Part shown: piece by piece, positions 14,960 to 22,285 of the stretch
Layout: every line of letters starts with the position of its first letter
Numbering within the stretch: the first letter of the stretch is position 1
NCBI GenBank assembly: GCA_017633615.1
Contig: JAGBPB010000015.1
Location: 1 to 51,714, forward strand
Length of the DNA: 51,714 nucleotides
From: Bacteroidaceae bacterium
Lineage (GTDB): Bacteria > Bacteroidota > Bacteroidia > Bacteroidales > Bacteroidaceae
Direction of reading: 5' to 3'
Position numbers and translations under genes: made by a program
Notes under the pieces: model-generated
Seen by the model: only the letters and a program-made list of their open reading frames with translations
Database searches by the model: none
Told to the model about the DNA's origin: nothing

Positions 14960-15862
14960 TCAAAGAACGGTTGAGAATTGTGAATTAATTGCATCGGGGT
15001 TATTAAGAACGGCCTCAAACAGCAGCTCGTAATCTATCTCGCTGTCAGCGCCGTTGGTGTTGGGCAAAATCATGCGTTTTCCGTAGGCCGATGACATAGA
15101 ATACAGAGCATCACCGTTTTCCTTGTCAGACTCAATGAAAGAGAGTGCGCTGCTTATTTCCATGACCGAATGGTCAAATGCTATCTGTTTGTTATTCAAA
15201 ATGACTATGTGGTCAAGCAACGAGCTAACCTCATTTATATGGTGGGTTGAGATGATGATTGCTCTGTCATCACTCATATTTGATGCTATCAGTTTACGGA
15301 ATGTTTTTCTTGATGTTATGTCAAGTCCGTTTGTAGGCTCATCCAATATGATATAGGGCGCACCGCTTGCAAAAGCGTAGCTCAGGAACACCATCTTTTT
15401 CTGTCCGAGTGACAGTTCGTCAATGTGCTTGTCTGTATCTATCTGAAACATTTTCATGTATTCTGAATAGTGTACCATCTTGAAGTGGGGATAAAGACTG
15501 GACAGCAGCCCGGCGTAATTGCAGACCTTGACGTGAATGTCAGGGATTGTATCAGTAACATAAAACAGCTTTGCAAGGTGGTGCGGGTTTTCACCGTTCA
15601 AAGGATTGCCGTCAACAAATATTCTCTGAAATTTCAGCCTCATCGGTCTAATGACACCTGAAATGCAGTTAAGCAAAGTTGTCTTGCCGGCTCCGTTCCT
15701 TCCAATCACTCCATATACGTGACCAGGCTCGATTTTAAGACTGAGATGTTCCAGGATGGGAACCAGATTGAACCGGTTCTCTTCATTGATCTCTTTGGTT
15801 CCAATACTGAATTGGTTGAAAGACGTCTGATACGTGCAGAATAATTCTTTGACTTCAATCAT
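14960..15862 (-). CDS. ABC transporter ATP-binding protein
   Basis: A 300-aa ATPase. Walker A GRNGAGKTT at ~residue 54, signature LSLGQ at ~149, Walker B YIILDEPTNGLD at ~167 and H-loop STHH. The first ~35 residues before the ABC fold are longer than usual. A ~70-residue C-terminal extension rich in acidic and Asn residues follows the ABC domain. First gene of the ATPase-permease-GntR operon, preceded by a strong promoter and a palindromic operator. Confidence 0.92.
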   Translation of the reverse strand: MIEVKELFCTYQTSFNQFSIGTKEINEENRFNLVPILEHLSLKIEPGHVYGVIGRNGAGKTTLLNCISGVIRPMRLKFQRIFVDGNPLNGENPHHLAKLFYVTDTIPDIHVKVCNYAGLLSSLYPHFKMVHYSEYMKMFQIDTDKHIDELSLGQKKMVFLSYAFASGAPYIILDEPTNGLDITSRKTFRKLIASNMSDDRAIIISTHHINEVSSLLDHIVILNNKQIAFDHSVMEISSALSFIESDKENGDALYSMSSAYGKRMILPNTNGADSEIDYELLFEAVLNNPDAINSQFSTVL

Positions 15863-15915
15863 TGTAAGGTGCTGTTATTGATAGGTTCATAATGCTTGTT
15901 TTCGCCTGTCTAATG

Positions 15916-15937
15916 GTGTCATATTAATCTATGACAC
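15916..15937. promoter_or_regulatory. Palindromic operator, probably for the GntR repressor
   Basis: Perfect 8-bp arms GTGTCATA (15916-15923) and TATGACAC (15930-15937) with a 6-bp spacer TTAATC. The element begins 2 bp downstream of the -7 box and covers the predicted start of transcription. The position and GTGT...ACAC ends suit a YtrA-type GntR repressor. Confidence 0.7.
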
Positions 15938-15939
15938 TG

Positions 15940-15971
15940 CAAATGTAAAGCATAATAACATTTCCTGCAAA
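15940..15971 (-). promoter_or_regulatory. Promoter of the ABC/GntR operon, TTTG-20-TACATTTG
   Basis: Minus-strand TTTG (15968-15971) and TACATTTG (15940-15947) are separated by exactly 20 bp. The start of transcription should fall near 15936, inside the palindrome. Confidence 0.8.
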
Positions 15972-15990
15972 TTTTAGTCGTTTTTTTTTA

Positions 15991-16773
15991 TTAGCGGATG
16001 ATGGTGCGGATATCGTCCTCGGGAACGGAGAGTACGGTTATGCCTGTGGAGTAGGGGGCTATATCGTACTGGTTAAAGATGAAATCTATGGTATCCTGGC
16101 GTATCTCAAAGTTCTCAGGAACAAACATAGGCTCGTTACTGAAATAGCCGTGCTCATCAAGTTCATCGCGGCTGCTGCATTCAGCATACTCCAACAGCTT
16201 GCGCTCCAGGATAGGATTAAGCACTTTCTCATATCCGGGCTTGAAATAGTTGTCAAGTGTAACCACGCTGCCATCCTCAAGCCTATAGTTGCGGCATGTA
16301 ATGAATGTTCCGCCGTGTGCGCCTCCGGTATACTGGTACATATTTATAAAGTGTCCTATAATGTCACGATTATTGCCGTAATGCACTTCAGTATTGATTA
16401 TATATTCGTAATCAATGTCACGGGGTTCAAATCCTTCAGCTTTGGCAAATTCAATCTGCTCCTTGTTGTCCTCTTTGAAAACATTTATTACGGAGTCAAT
16501 AAACTGGATCATTGCACCGCGTACATCGGTGGTACGTTTGCCAAACAGAAAATATGATATGTCCATGTTGAAAGCATCGGCAAACAGTGTGTCAGTGCCA
16601 TGGGCCTTGAGAACATTCAGGTCAAAGTTGCATGAAGGGTGCTCCTTTCCCTGCGTGTAGGGGATATTTTGTTTGAAGGTTACATACTGGAATGCATATT
16701 TGTCTCCCTCCTCACTGCAAGCTATTACAGAAATAACGAATGATAGGATTATGAGTGATTTGAAATGTTTCAT
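15991..16773 (-). CDS. Lipoprotein with DUF4163/DUF3298-like (RsiV-like) domains
   Basis: A 260-aa protein with a lipobox (VISVIAC, Cys19). The central part (YQYTGGAHGGTFITCRNYRL followed by DGSVVTLDNYFKPGYEKVL) matches the DUF3298 pattern seen in RsiV and PdaC-type proteins, with an upstream DUF4163-like region. RsiV binds lysozyme in Firmicutes; that activity is not implied here because there is no sigma factor or membrane anchor domain nearby. Probably a periplasm-facing lipoprotein. It lies between the ABC operon promoter and tRNA-His, apparently as a single gene. Confidence 0.78.
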   Translation of the reverse strand: MKHFKSLIILSFVISVIACSEEGDKYAFQYVTFKQNIPYTQGKEHPSCNFDLNVLKAHGTDTLFADAFNMDISYFLFGKRTTDVRGAMIQFIDSVINVFKEDNKEQIEFAKAEGFEPRDIDYEYIINTEVHYGNNRDIIGHFINMYQYTGGAHGGTFITCRNYRLEDGSVVTLDNYFKPGYEKVLNPILERKLLEYAECSSRDELDEHGYFSNEPMFVPENFEIRQDTIDFIFNQYDIAPYSTGITVLSVPEDDIRTIIR

Positions 16774-16794
16774 ATCAATGATGAATTAAATGAA

Positions 16795-16821
16795 TAAAAA
16801 AAGAGGTCTGATTTGACCTCT
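16795..16821 (-). terminator. Rho-independent terminator after tRNA-His
   Basis: On the minus strand, AGAGGTC-AAATCA-GACCTCT followed by a run of T, 12 nt downstream of the tRNA 3' end. Confidence 0.8.
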
Positions 16822-16832
16822 AGTTTTGCTTT

Positions 16833-16910
16833 TGGGGTGCCCGGTGGGACTCGAACCCACGACATTCAGAACCACAATCTGACGCTCTAACCAACTGAAC
16901 TACGGGCACC
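16833..16910 (-). tRNA. tRNA-His (GTG)
   Basis: A full cloverleaf on the minus strand: 5' GGTGCCCG, D arm AGTTCAGTTGGTTAGAGC, anticodon stem-loop CAGA-TTGTGGT-TCTG with anticodon GTG, T arm GTGGG-TTCGAGT-CCCAC, and 3' CGGGCAC-C-CCA. The extra 5' G (G-1) opposite discriminator C73 is the identity feature of bacterial tRNA-His. CCA is encoded. Confidence 0.97.
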
Positions 16911-16984
16911 ATATAAACCGGCTATCCGGTTAAAGCGGTGCAAAGGTAGCAATTAATCAGAATAAAGCAAAGGGTTGAGGCGAT

Positions 16985-17131
16985 TTATTTCTCTTTGTTT
17001 TCTTTTTGTTCCTTGAGTTCAGCCAAGTTCCTGGGTTGATCTTTGCCGATAACGCATTTATCGTGAAAATAGAAGTTTCTCTTGGGCTTGCCCAAGATCT
17101 TAATGTCTTTACTGAGATTCCAAAGTGACAT
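16985..17131 (-). CDS. 48-aa small protein A (paired with protein B)
   Basis: Translation starts MSLWNLSKDIKILGKPKRNF and ends ELKEQKENKEK: a basic, Trp/Phe-containing front and a charged Lys/Glu tail, no signal peptide or membrane segment. It is the same length as the divergent small gene at 17252-17398 and shares its pattern (M.LWN, LG.K.R.F.F, K/E tail). A TATATTTG promoter box lies about 50 nt upstream. Likely real because of the paired similarity; function unknown. Family not recognised. Confidence 0.6.
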   Translation of the reverse strand: MSLWNLSKDIKILGKPKRNFYFHDKCVIGKDQPRNLAELKEQKENKEK

Positions 17132-17177
17132 ACCAGAGAGAGATTTAAAAGGTTGTTGTCATCATAAGCATCTATGG

Positions 17178-17185
17178 CAAATATA
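17178..17185 (-). promoter_or_regulatory. -7 box of small protein A
   Basis: TATATTTG on the minus strand, an exact TAnnTTTG, in the 120-bp region between the two divergent small genes. Confidence 0.5.
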
Positions 17186-17196
17186 CATAATAATCT

Positions 17197-17227
17197 TTTG
17201 ATGTTTGTTTTTTTATGCGTATTATTG
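17197..17227 (+). promoter_or_regulatory. Probable promoter of small protein B
   Basis: TTTG (17197-17200), 19 bp, then TATTATTG (17220-17227), one mismatch from the -7 consensus, 24 nt before the ATG. Confidence 0.45.
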
Positions 17228-17251
17228 CATACACACTAAAACAGTATTGCC

Positions 17252-17398
17252 ATGTTGTGGAACAAATTACATTTTGCAAATCAGATGCGTGACCTTGGTG
17301 CCAAGAGACGTTTCAATTTCCAACAGAAAGGTTTTGGTGATTATTACATCAAGCACAAGGAAGAGGATAAGAAAGAAGCAGAAGAGAAAAATGATTGA
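17252..17398 (+). CDS. 48-aa small protein B (paired with protein A)
   Basis: Translation starts MLWNKLHFANQMRDLGAKRR and ends EEDKKEAEEKND. Exactly 48 codons like its divergent neighbour, with the same plan: LWN near the N-terminus, a LG-K-R-F-F core and a Lys/Glu-rich tail. No signal peptide. The gene lies 47 nt upstream of the AgcS gene but the latter has its own promoter. It has no recognised family; a nucleic-acid or ribosome-associated role would suit the basic N-terminal half but this is speculation. Confidence 0.6.
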   Translation: MLWNKLHFANQMRDLGAKRRFNFQQKGFGDYYIKHKEEDKKEAEEKND

Positions 17399-17431
17399 TG
17401 AAATTCTTGAAATAGATTAGCGAATAAAGTT

Positions 17432-17439
17432 TATTTTTG
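17432..17439 (+). promoter_or_regulatory. -7 box of the symporter gene, leaderless geometry
   Basis: TATTTTTG, an exact TAnnTTTG, ends 6 nt before the ATG at 17446, so the transcript is predicted to start within a few bases of the start codon. Confidence 0.55.
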
Positions 17440-17445
17440 CAGACT

Positions 17446-18819
17446 ATGGAAAACATTGTATCCACTATCAATAAGATTGTCTGGAACCCTGGGCTGGTGG
17501 CACTGCTGCTGTTGGCCGGACTCTATTTTTCTATCCGTACAAGGATGGTCCAGGTAAGGTGCTTCGGGCTGATGTGCCGGTCTCTTTTCAGCAAAAGACA
17601 GGGAACTGAAGGTATTTCATCATTTGAGGCATTCTGCATTGCACTTTCCGGAAGAGTAGGGACGGGCAATATTGTAGGTGTGGCCACCGCAATTGCCTTT
17701 GGCGGGCCCGGAGCCGTGTTCTGGATGTGGGTGGTGGCTTTCTTCGGGGCCTCAACGGCATTTGTGGAGTCCACGCTTTCACAGATGTACAAGTTCCGTC
17801 ACGCCAGCGGATTCCGTGGCGGACCGTTCTCTTTCATTGAGGAAGGACTGGGACAGAGATGGCTGGGAGTTCTCTTTGCCATAGTTACAATTGTGGCTTG
17901 CGGATTCTGCCTTACTATGGTACAGTCAAACGGCGTTTCAATGGCAGTGCATAACTCATTCCCCGTATCCCCATGGATATCGGGCGTGGTATTGGCAGTT
18001 CTTCTGGGCATTGTGATTGTGGGTGGTGTAAAGCGTATAGCCAAGGTGGCTGCTGTTGTCACTCCATTCATGGCATTTGGATATATAGCCTTGTCAATTA
18101 TTGTTGTTGCGTTCCATATAAAGGATGTCCCGGCTGTCTTTGGTAGCATTTTTACCGGCGCATTCGGCATTAATCCCGTGTGCGGCGGCATTATAGGCTC
18201 AACAATTGCTATGGGCGTAAAGAGAGGTATTTTTTCCAATGAGGCAGGACAGGGTACGGGAGCTATCGTATCAGCTGCTGCCGATGTGCCTGATCCCGCG
18301 CAGCAGGGACTTGCCCAGTCATTCTCTGTTTATGTCGATACGCTTTTTGTCTGTACGGCTACAGCCTTGATGATTCTGACATCGGGTACATATAATATCA
18401 TAGATTCCTCTACGGGCACCATGTTACTTGAAAATGCTCCTGAACTGGGTAACAACTATGCCGGATTCACTCAGAGCGCTGTTGACTCAGTATTTGCCGG
18501 GTTTGGCAGTCAGTTTGTCTCTGTGGCAATGGTGTTCTTTGTATTCAGCACAATCATGGCTTATTACTTCTATGCGGAGTCCAGTATCATCTATCTGTTC
18601 AAGGGTAAGAACACCCGTAAGGAGAAACTGGTTATACGTCTTTTGCAGATTGTAATGATGGTGTCAGTGGTTTTCGGTGCCGTGCGTGAGGCTGATGTAG
18701 TATGGCAGTTAGGTGATATAGGCGTGGGCCTGATGGCGTGGTTCACTATCCTGGCCATCCTGATCCTTTGCCCAAAAGCTATTCAGGCCCTCAAGGATTT
18801 TGAGAGCCTGAAGAAGTGA
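17446..18819 (+). CDS. Sodium:alanine/glycine symporter (AGCS family)
   Basis: A 457-aa inner-membrane protein with about 10-11 hydrophobic segments. AGCS hallmarks: FCIALSGRVGTGNIVGVATA, GGPGAVFWMWVVAFFGASTA, and GVKRGIFSNEAGQGTGAI. It imports alanine or glycine with sodium. ATG 17446 (MENIVSTINK) is used instead of a TTG at 17437 that lies in the -7 box. The 3' end overlaps the convergent hydrolase gene by 29 nt. Confidence 0.92.
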   Translation: MENIVSTINKIVWNPGLVALLLLAGLYFSIRTRMVQVRCFGLMCRSLFSKRQGTEGISSFEAFCIALSGRVGTGNIVGVATAIAFGGPGAVFWMWVVAFFGASTAFVESTLSQMYKFRHASGFRGGPFSFIEEGLGQRWLGVLFAIVTIVACGFCLTMVQSNGVSMAVHNSFPVSPWISGVVLAVLLGIVIVGGVKRIAKVAAVVTPFMAFGYIALSIIVVAFHIKDVPAVFGSIFTGAFGINPVCGGIIGSTIAMGVKRGIFSNEAGQGTGAIVSAAADVPDPAQQGLAQSFSVYVDTLFVCTATALMILTSGTYNIIDSSTGTMLLENAPELGNNYAGFTQSAVDSVFAGFGSQFVSVAMVFFVFSTIMAYYFYAESSIIYLFKGKNTRKEKLVIRLLQIVMMVSVVFGAVREADVVWQLGDIGVGLMAWFTILAILILCPKAIQALKDFESLKK

Positions 18820-19372
18820 ACACCTTGTTTATCAGCCACTCGAACTCGTTGAAGGCAAAAGTACCATTCAGGTCTCTGAGGGCATCGGCCAGTCCGCGAT
18901 AGTGCCACTCGTGGTCTTTGGGGTTATTGGTGTGGAACAGGTTCCATAAGTTATCCCCCTGCTCATAATAGTCACGGGCAATGGCACGCATATTGGAAAG
19001 TTTGTCTCCCAATGCTACTATCTTGGCATCGCGCGGAGCATTTGCAATACGGTCTATGGCTTTCTGCTTGCGTTCATGCCAGGTTCCCTCATCATCGCCT
19101 ACGCTGTCAATCTTGACCAGTGATGCCACACGGTCTCCGAATTCTGCCCTGATATCCTCAATGGTGACATCGGTATCCTCAACAGTGTCATGCAGGACTG
19201 CTGCAGCCAGCAATTCCTGATCAGGAGTGATGGTTGAGACAATTGCCATTGCCTCCAGGGGATGAACTATGTATGGAAATCCCTTACCGCGACGCTCTGT
19301 GCCTGCATGGGCACGGACTGCAAATGTGATGGCGCGGTCAAGCAGTTCTGTATTAAGTGGTTTATTAGCCAT
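18791..19372 (-). CDS. Stand-alone (p)ppGpp hydrolase (small alarmone hydrolase, HD fold)
   Basis: A 193-aa HD-domain protein keeping the catalytic pattern of RSH/MESH1 hydrolases: Arg27/28, His37 (FPYIVHPLEA), His61-Asp62 and Glu65-Asp66 (LLAAAVLHDTVEDT), Asp123 and Asn127 (ALGDKLSNMRAI). These bind Mn2+ and the guanine nucleotide. It lacks any synthetase, TGS or ACT domain. It follows the (p)ppGpp synthetase gene by 2 nt, so the two opposed activities are made from one message. Last gene of a six-gene operon. Confidence 0.87.
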   Translation of the reverse strand: MANKPLNTELLDRAITFAVRAHAGTERRGKGFPYIVHPLEAMAIVSTITPDQELLAAAVLHDTVEDTDVTIEDIRAEFGDRVASLVKIDSVGDDEGTWHERKQKAIDRIANAPRDAKIVALGDKLSNMRAIARDYYEQGDNLWNLFHTNNPKDHEWHYRGLADALRDLNGTFAFNEFEWLINKVFTSSGSQNP

Positions 19373-19374
19373 AT

Positions 19375-20439
19375 TTACTTGTTCATGAAAGGCAGATCCT
19401 TGGATTGCTCCAATAGCATATCGGCCATTAATTCATTACTCTCTGATTCACCGTTAAGCAGGTCAAACATATGCTTTATACCGGCCTTTCCGCCACCATT
19501 CTTGAGGATGAACGCTATGCACAGGTCCTGCGGTCCTATTGATGAAGATATGATATCAAGGTCAGTCAGTCCTATCTGATAGCAGGCTATCTGATATGCT
19601 CCTTCTGAGAAATCCCTGATGATGTTTGATATGTCACCTAATGTCTTCAGACCAAGGCCTTTGAATACGGCCAGATAAGGCATGAGTGATACATCCTGTA
19701 TTTCAGCCTGATTCATGGCCGCAATGCGCTTGTTAAGCTGATTGAACGGGTTGAGGTCCAGATAACTGCGGAATGTATCGCCGTCTATAGGTACCTCATC
19801 CAGATTTCCGGAACGGACCAATGCCTGCACTCTGCGGCGATAGTCAGTAAGCTCTATGCGAATCTTACTGAACTCATCATCCACCAGCTCAAGCATTCCA
19901 GCCAGACGGCTCATGTTGCGCATATACCGCTTGGGTATCTCCACACCCGATTTGTAACCGGTATCGTGGTCCATGTTGGCCCAGGCATGCTGCAGCAGAG
20001 TACGCATCTGGATCTCAAAACGGTAGGTGAAACCGGGTATGGAACAGATGTAGTGTAGTGAAAGATAGCCAAAACTGTCTATCTCATGGATCTTACGTTT
20101 GTCAACGGTGTTGTCCCAGTCTATCTCAAACAGCCTTTCTACAGCTGATGCCACCTTGTCCACATCATCTATGTAGAATGTGATGACTCTCAGCCCCAAA
20201 ATATCAGTAAGGTCTGCCAAGCTGTTGTACTTGTGTCCTTTGAGTTCAAGTTTGCCGGCCAGAGAATCATACGACTTGACGCGTGATTCAATGGCGGCCA
20301 CAAGTAATCCGGCTTCGGTTAAAGTCTTCTTCAGCTTCTCCTTGACCTCCTGCTCTACCTCTCTGAAACGGGGCAGATTATCCTGATACTCCTGCAGGAT
20401 GGCCATGCAATGCGGATCCAGATGCCTGGTCTTTGCCAT
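19375..20439 (-). CDS. RelA/SpoT-type (p)ppGpp synthetase with C-terminal extension
   Basis: A 354-aa protein with an N-terminal synthetase domain (~residues 40-240): SRVKSYDSLAGKLELKGHKY, LTDILGLRVITFYIDD, FGYLSLHYIC and the exit motif FEIQMRTLLQHAWANMDHDT, typical of small alarmone synthetases. No HD hydrolase half is present; that activity is in the next gene. The C-terminal ~130 residues (LNKRIAAMNQAEI..., AGIKHMFDLLNGE) match no regulatory domain I know and could be a sensory or partner-binding region. Start 20439 (MAKTRHLDPH) gives a 13-nt gap to the STAS gene; the in-frame ATG at 20469 would overlap it. Confidence 0.87.
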   Translation of the reverse strand: MAKTRHLDPHCMAILQEYQDNLPRFREVEQEVKEKLKKTLTEAGLLVAAIESRVKSYDSLAGKLELKGHKYNSLADLTDILGLRVITFYIDDVDKVASAVERLFEIDWDNTVDKRKIHEIDSFGYLSLHYICSIPGFTYRFEIQMRTLLQHAWANMDHDTGYKSGVEIPKRYMRNMSRLAGMLELVDDEFSKIRIELTDYRRRVQALVRSGNLDEVPIDGDTFRSYLDLNPFNQLNKRIAAMNQAEIQDVSLMPYLAVFKGLGLKTLGDISNIIRDFSEGAYQIACYQIGLTDLDIISSSIGPQDLCIAFILKNGGGKAGIKHMFDLLNGESESNELMADMLLEQSKDLPFMNK

Positions 20440-20452
20440 GACTTGTTTCTTT

Positions 20453-20758
20453 TTAGTCCTGAATCTCAAAGAGGTTCAGGAAACCGGTCATCATGAATAC
20501 TGAACGGATATCCTTGTTTATGGCTTTTACAATAACCTTGCCTCCCTTTGAAGCAGCGGCTTTGCGCAGTGAAAGGAACAGTCTGAGTCCGGAGCTGGAT
20601 ATATACTCCAGTTCAGTGCAATCCAGAGTGATTGTACCTGCTGCATACTGGGAAAGATTGTCAAAATCACCGCTAACCTCCTGTGATGCGGGGGTGTCAA
20701 GACGTCCAATCAGCTGGGCGGTGGTTACAGAATCCTGAGTGTTGATTTTTACTTCCAT
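20453..20758 (-). CDS. STAS-domain anti-sigma factor antagonist (RsbV/SpoIIAA-like)
   Basis: A 101-aa single STAS domain with the phosphorylation segment ELEYISSSGLRLFLSLRKAA; Ser55 is the expected phosphosite by alignment to the DSSGL motif of SpoIIAA. In partner switching the unphosphorylated form binds an anti-sigma kinase, and a PP2C phosphatase restores it. Both enzyme types occur in one protein two genes upstream (22286-24652). No sigma factor is in the operon, so the output may be a distant sigma factor or a neighbouring operon product. Confidence 0.9.
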   Translation of the reverse strand: MEVKINTQDSVTTAQLIGRLDTPASQEVSGDFDNLSQYAAGTITLDCTELEYISSSGLRLFLSLRKAAASKGGKVIVKAINKDIRSVFMMTGFLNLFEIQD

Positions 20759-20780
20759 ATTGTTGGTTTTTTATTAATGA

Positions 20781-22280
20781 TTAATCGTCAGTATCTCCCA
20801 TAATAATTACAAGACGGTCACCTACCATGAGTTTCATGCTGCCATGCGGTACCAGATACCTTTCATCGCGTCGCACCATAACAACGCGTATTCCGTGCGG
20901 CAGATGCAGGTCACGCAACGTTTCACCGCCTTCCAGATCTATCTCTGAGACTATGTGGTCACGCAGCATTCCCATCTCCTCAGGTATCTCCATACCGAAT
21001 GTCTCCACTTCAGGGTCATCATCAATACTCATATTGAGAAGTCTGGCCATCGGAGTGATGGTCATTCCCTGAACCAGCAGTGACATCAGAGTAATTATAA
21101 ACACCATGTTGAATATCTCACTTGAACCGTCTACGCCTTCAAGCACGGTATAAAGGGCAAATAATATCGGACCGGCTCCTTTCAGTCCCACCCATGATGT
21201 GAACAGTTTTGCTCTGAATGAAAGTCCTTTGAATGGTAGCAGGCTGAGCATTATTCCGGCCGGACGTGCTATCAGCATCAGGAACAGGCCTAAAATCAAG
21301 GCAGGCAACAATACCGTGTGCATCTGTGACGGTTTGGCCAACAGTCCAAGCAAGAGGAACATCATAAGCTGTGCCAGCCATGTTATTCCGTCAAAGAAAA
21401 GCAGAACCTCTTTCTTGAAAGGCAGATCCTTAGTGTTTCCTATTATTATTGCGCAGATATACAGGGCAAGCAGTCCGTTTCCTCCTACAAATGAAGCGGC
21501 ACCGTTTGAGAACAGTACAATGCTTAAGATAAGGATTGAATAAAGCGGACTGGATTGGAGATGGATTCTGGTAAGCAGCCAGCGGGCAGCGAATCCTAAC
21601 CCCAAACCTATGGCAAAACCTATGGCAATCTGCTTGAGCAGAACGAATGCGCCGAAGAATATGATGTCCCATGTCCCGACTGTGCCATTCGATTCGTTGA
21701 CAATCTCCAGTATATTGACAAGCAGAATGGTGAGCACATATGCCATGGGGTCATTACTTCCGGATTCAAGCTCAAGCATGGGTCCCAGATTCTCTCTGAG
21801 AGTAAGCTTTTTGCTTCTCAGAATGGAGAACACTGATGCGGAGTCAGTTGATGATATGACTGCTGCCACCAGCAGACAGCCCCAAATGGTGGTGCCGGGT
21901 ATCTTGCCGCCGAACACGTAGAAAAGGAAGAGTCCGGTAAAAAGAATTGTAATGAATACTCCTAATGTGGATATTGAGATACCTTTCCTAATGATAGGCT
22001 TGGTCTCCGGGAGTGATGTTTCAAGACCGCCTGTAAGCAGGATTATGGTCATGGCCAGATGGCCAAGGAACTCAGCTACCCGGGGATTGTCAATCCTGAT
22101 ACCCACACCGTCCTGACCTGCCAACATGCCCAGGACAAGGAACAGCAGCATAGTGGGCACACCGAACCTGGTTCCAACCTTTGCCATCAGGATGGCAACA
22201 AACATCAGAAACGATATGAGCAGAATCAGATTACCTGATGAAATGTCAATGCTGAATATGGAAAGAGGTATATAGGGCAT
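20781..22280 (-). CDS. Cation/proton antiporter (CPA1, NhaP2/CvrA-like) with C-terminal cytosolic domain
   Basis: A 499-aa protein with about 12-13 membrane segments and CPA1 motifs: AAVISSTDSASVFSILRS, LELESGSNDPMAYVLTIL, and a LGLLAKPS helix. The C-terminal ~90 residues (SEIDLEGGETLRDLHLPHGI..., LMVGDRLVIIMGD) form a TrkA-C-like nucleotide- or ion-sensing domain. It should exchange K+ or Na+ for protons and help with pH or osmotic control. It sits 5 nt from the SpoIIE-type gene and 22 nt from the STAS gene, firmly inside the stress operon. Confidence 0.88.
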   Translation of the reverse strand: MPYIPLSIFSIDISSGNLILLISFLMFVAILMAKVGTRFGVPTMLLFLVLGMLAGQDGVGIRIDNPRVAEFLGHLAMTIILLTGGLETSLPETKPIIRKGISISTLGVFITILFTGLFLFYVFGGKIPGTTIWGCLLVAAVISSTDSASVFSILRSKKLTLRENLGPMLELESGSNDPMAYVLTILLVNILEIVNESNGTVGTWDIIFFGAFVLLKQIAIGFAIGLGLGFAARWLLTRIHLQSSPLYSILILSIVLFSNGAASFVGGNGLLALYICAIIIGNTKDLPFKKEVLLFFDGITWLAQLMMFLLLGLLAKPSQMHTVLLPALILGLFLMLIARPAGIMLSLLPFKGLSFRAKLFTSWVGLKGAGPILFALYTVLEGVDGSSEIFNMVFIITLMSLLVQGMTITPMARLLNMSIDDDPEVETFGMEIPEEMGMLRDHIVSEIDLEGGETLRDLHLPHGIRVVMVRRDERYLVPHGSMKLMVGDRLVIIMGDTDD

Positions 22281-22285
22281 GATTA

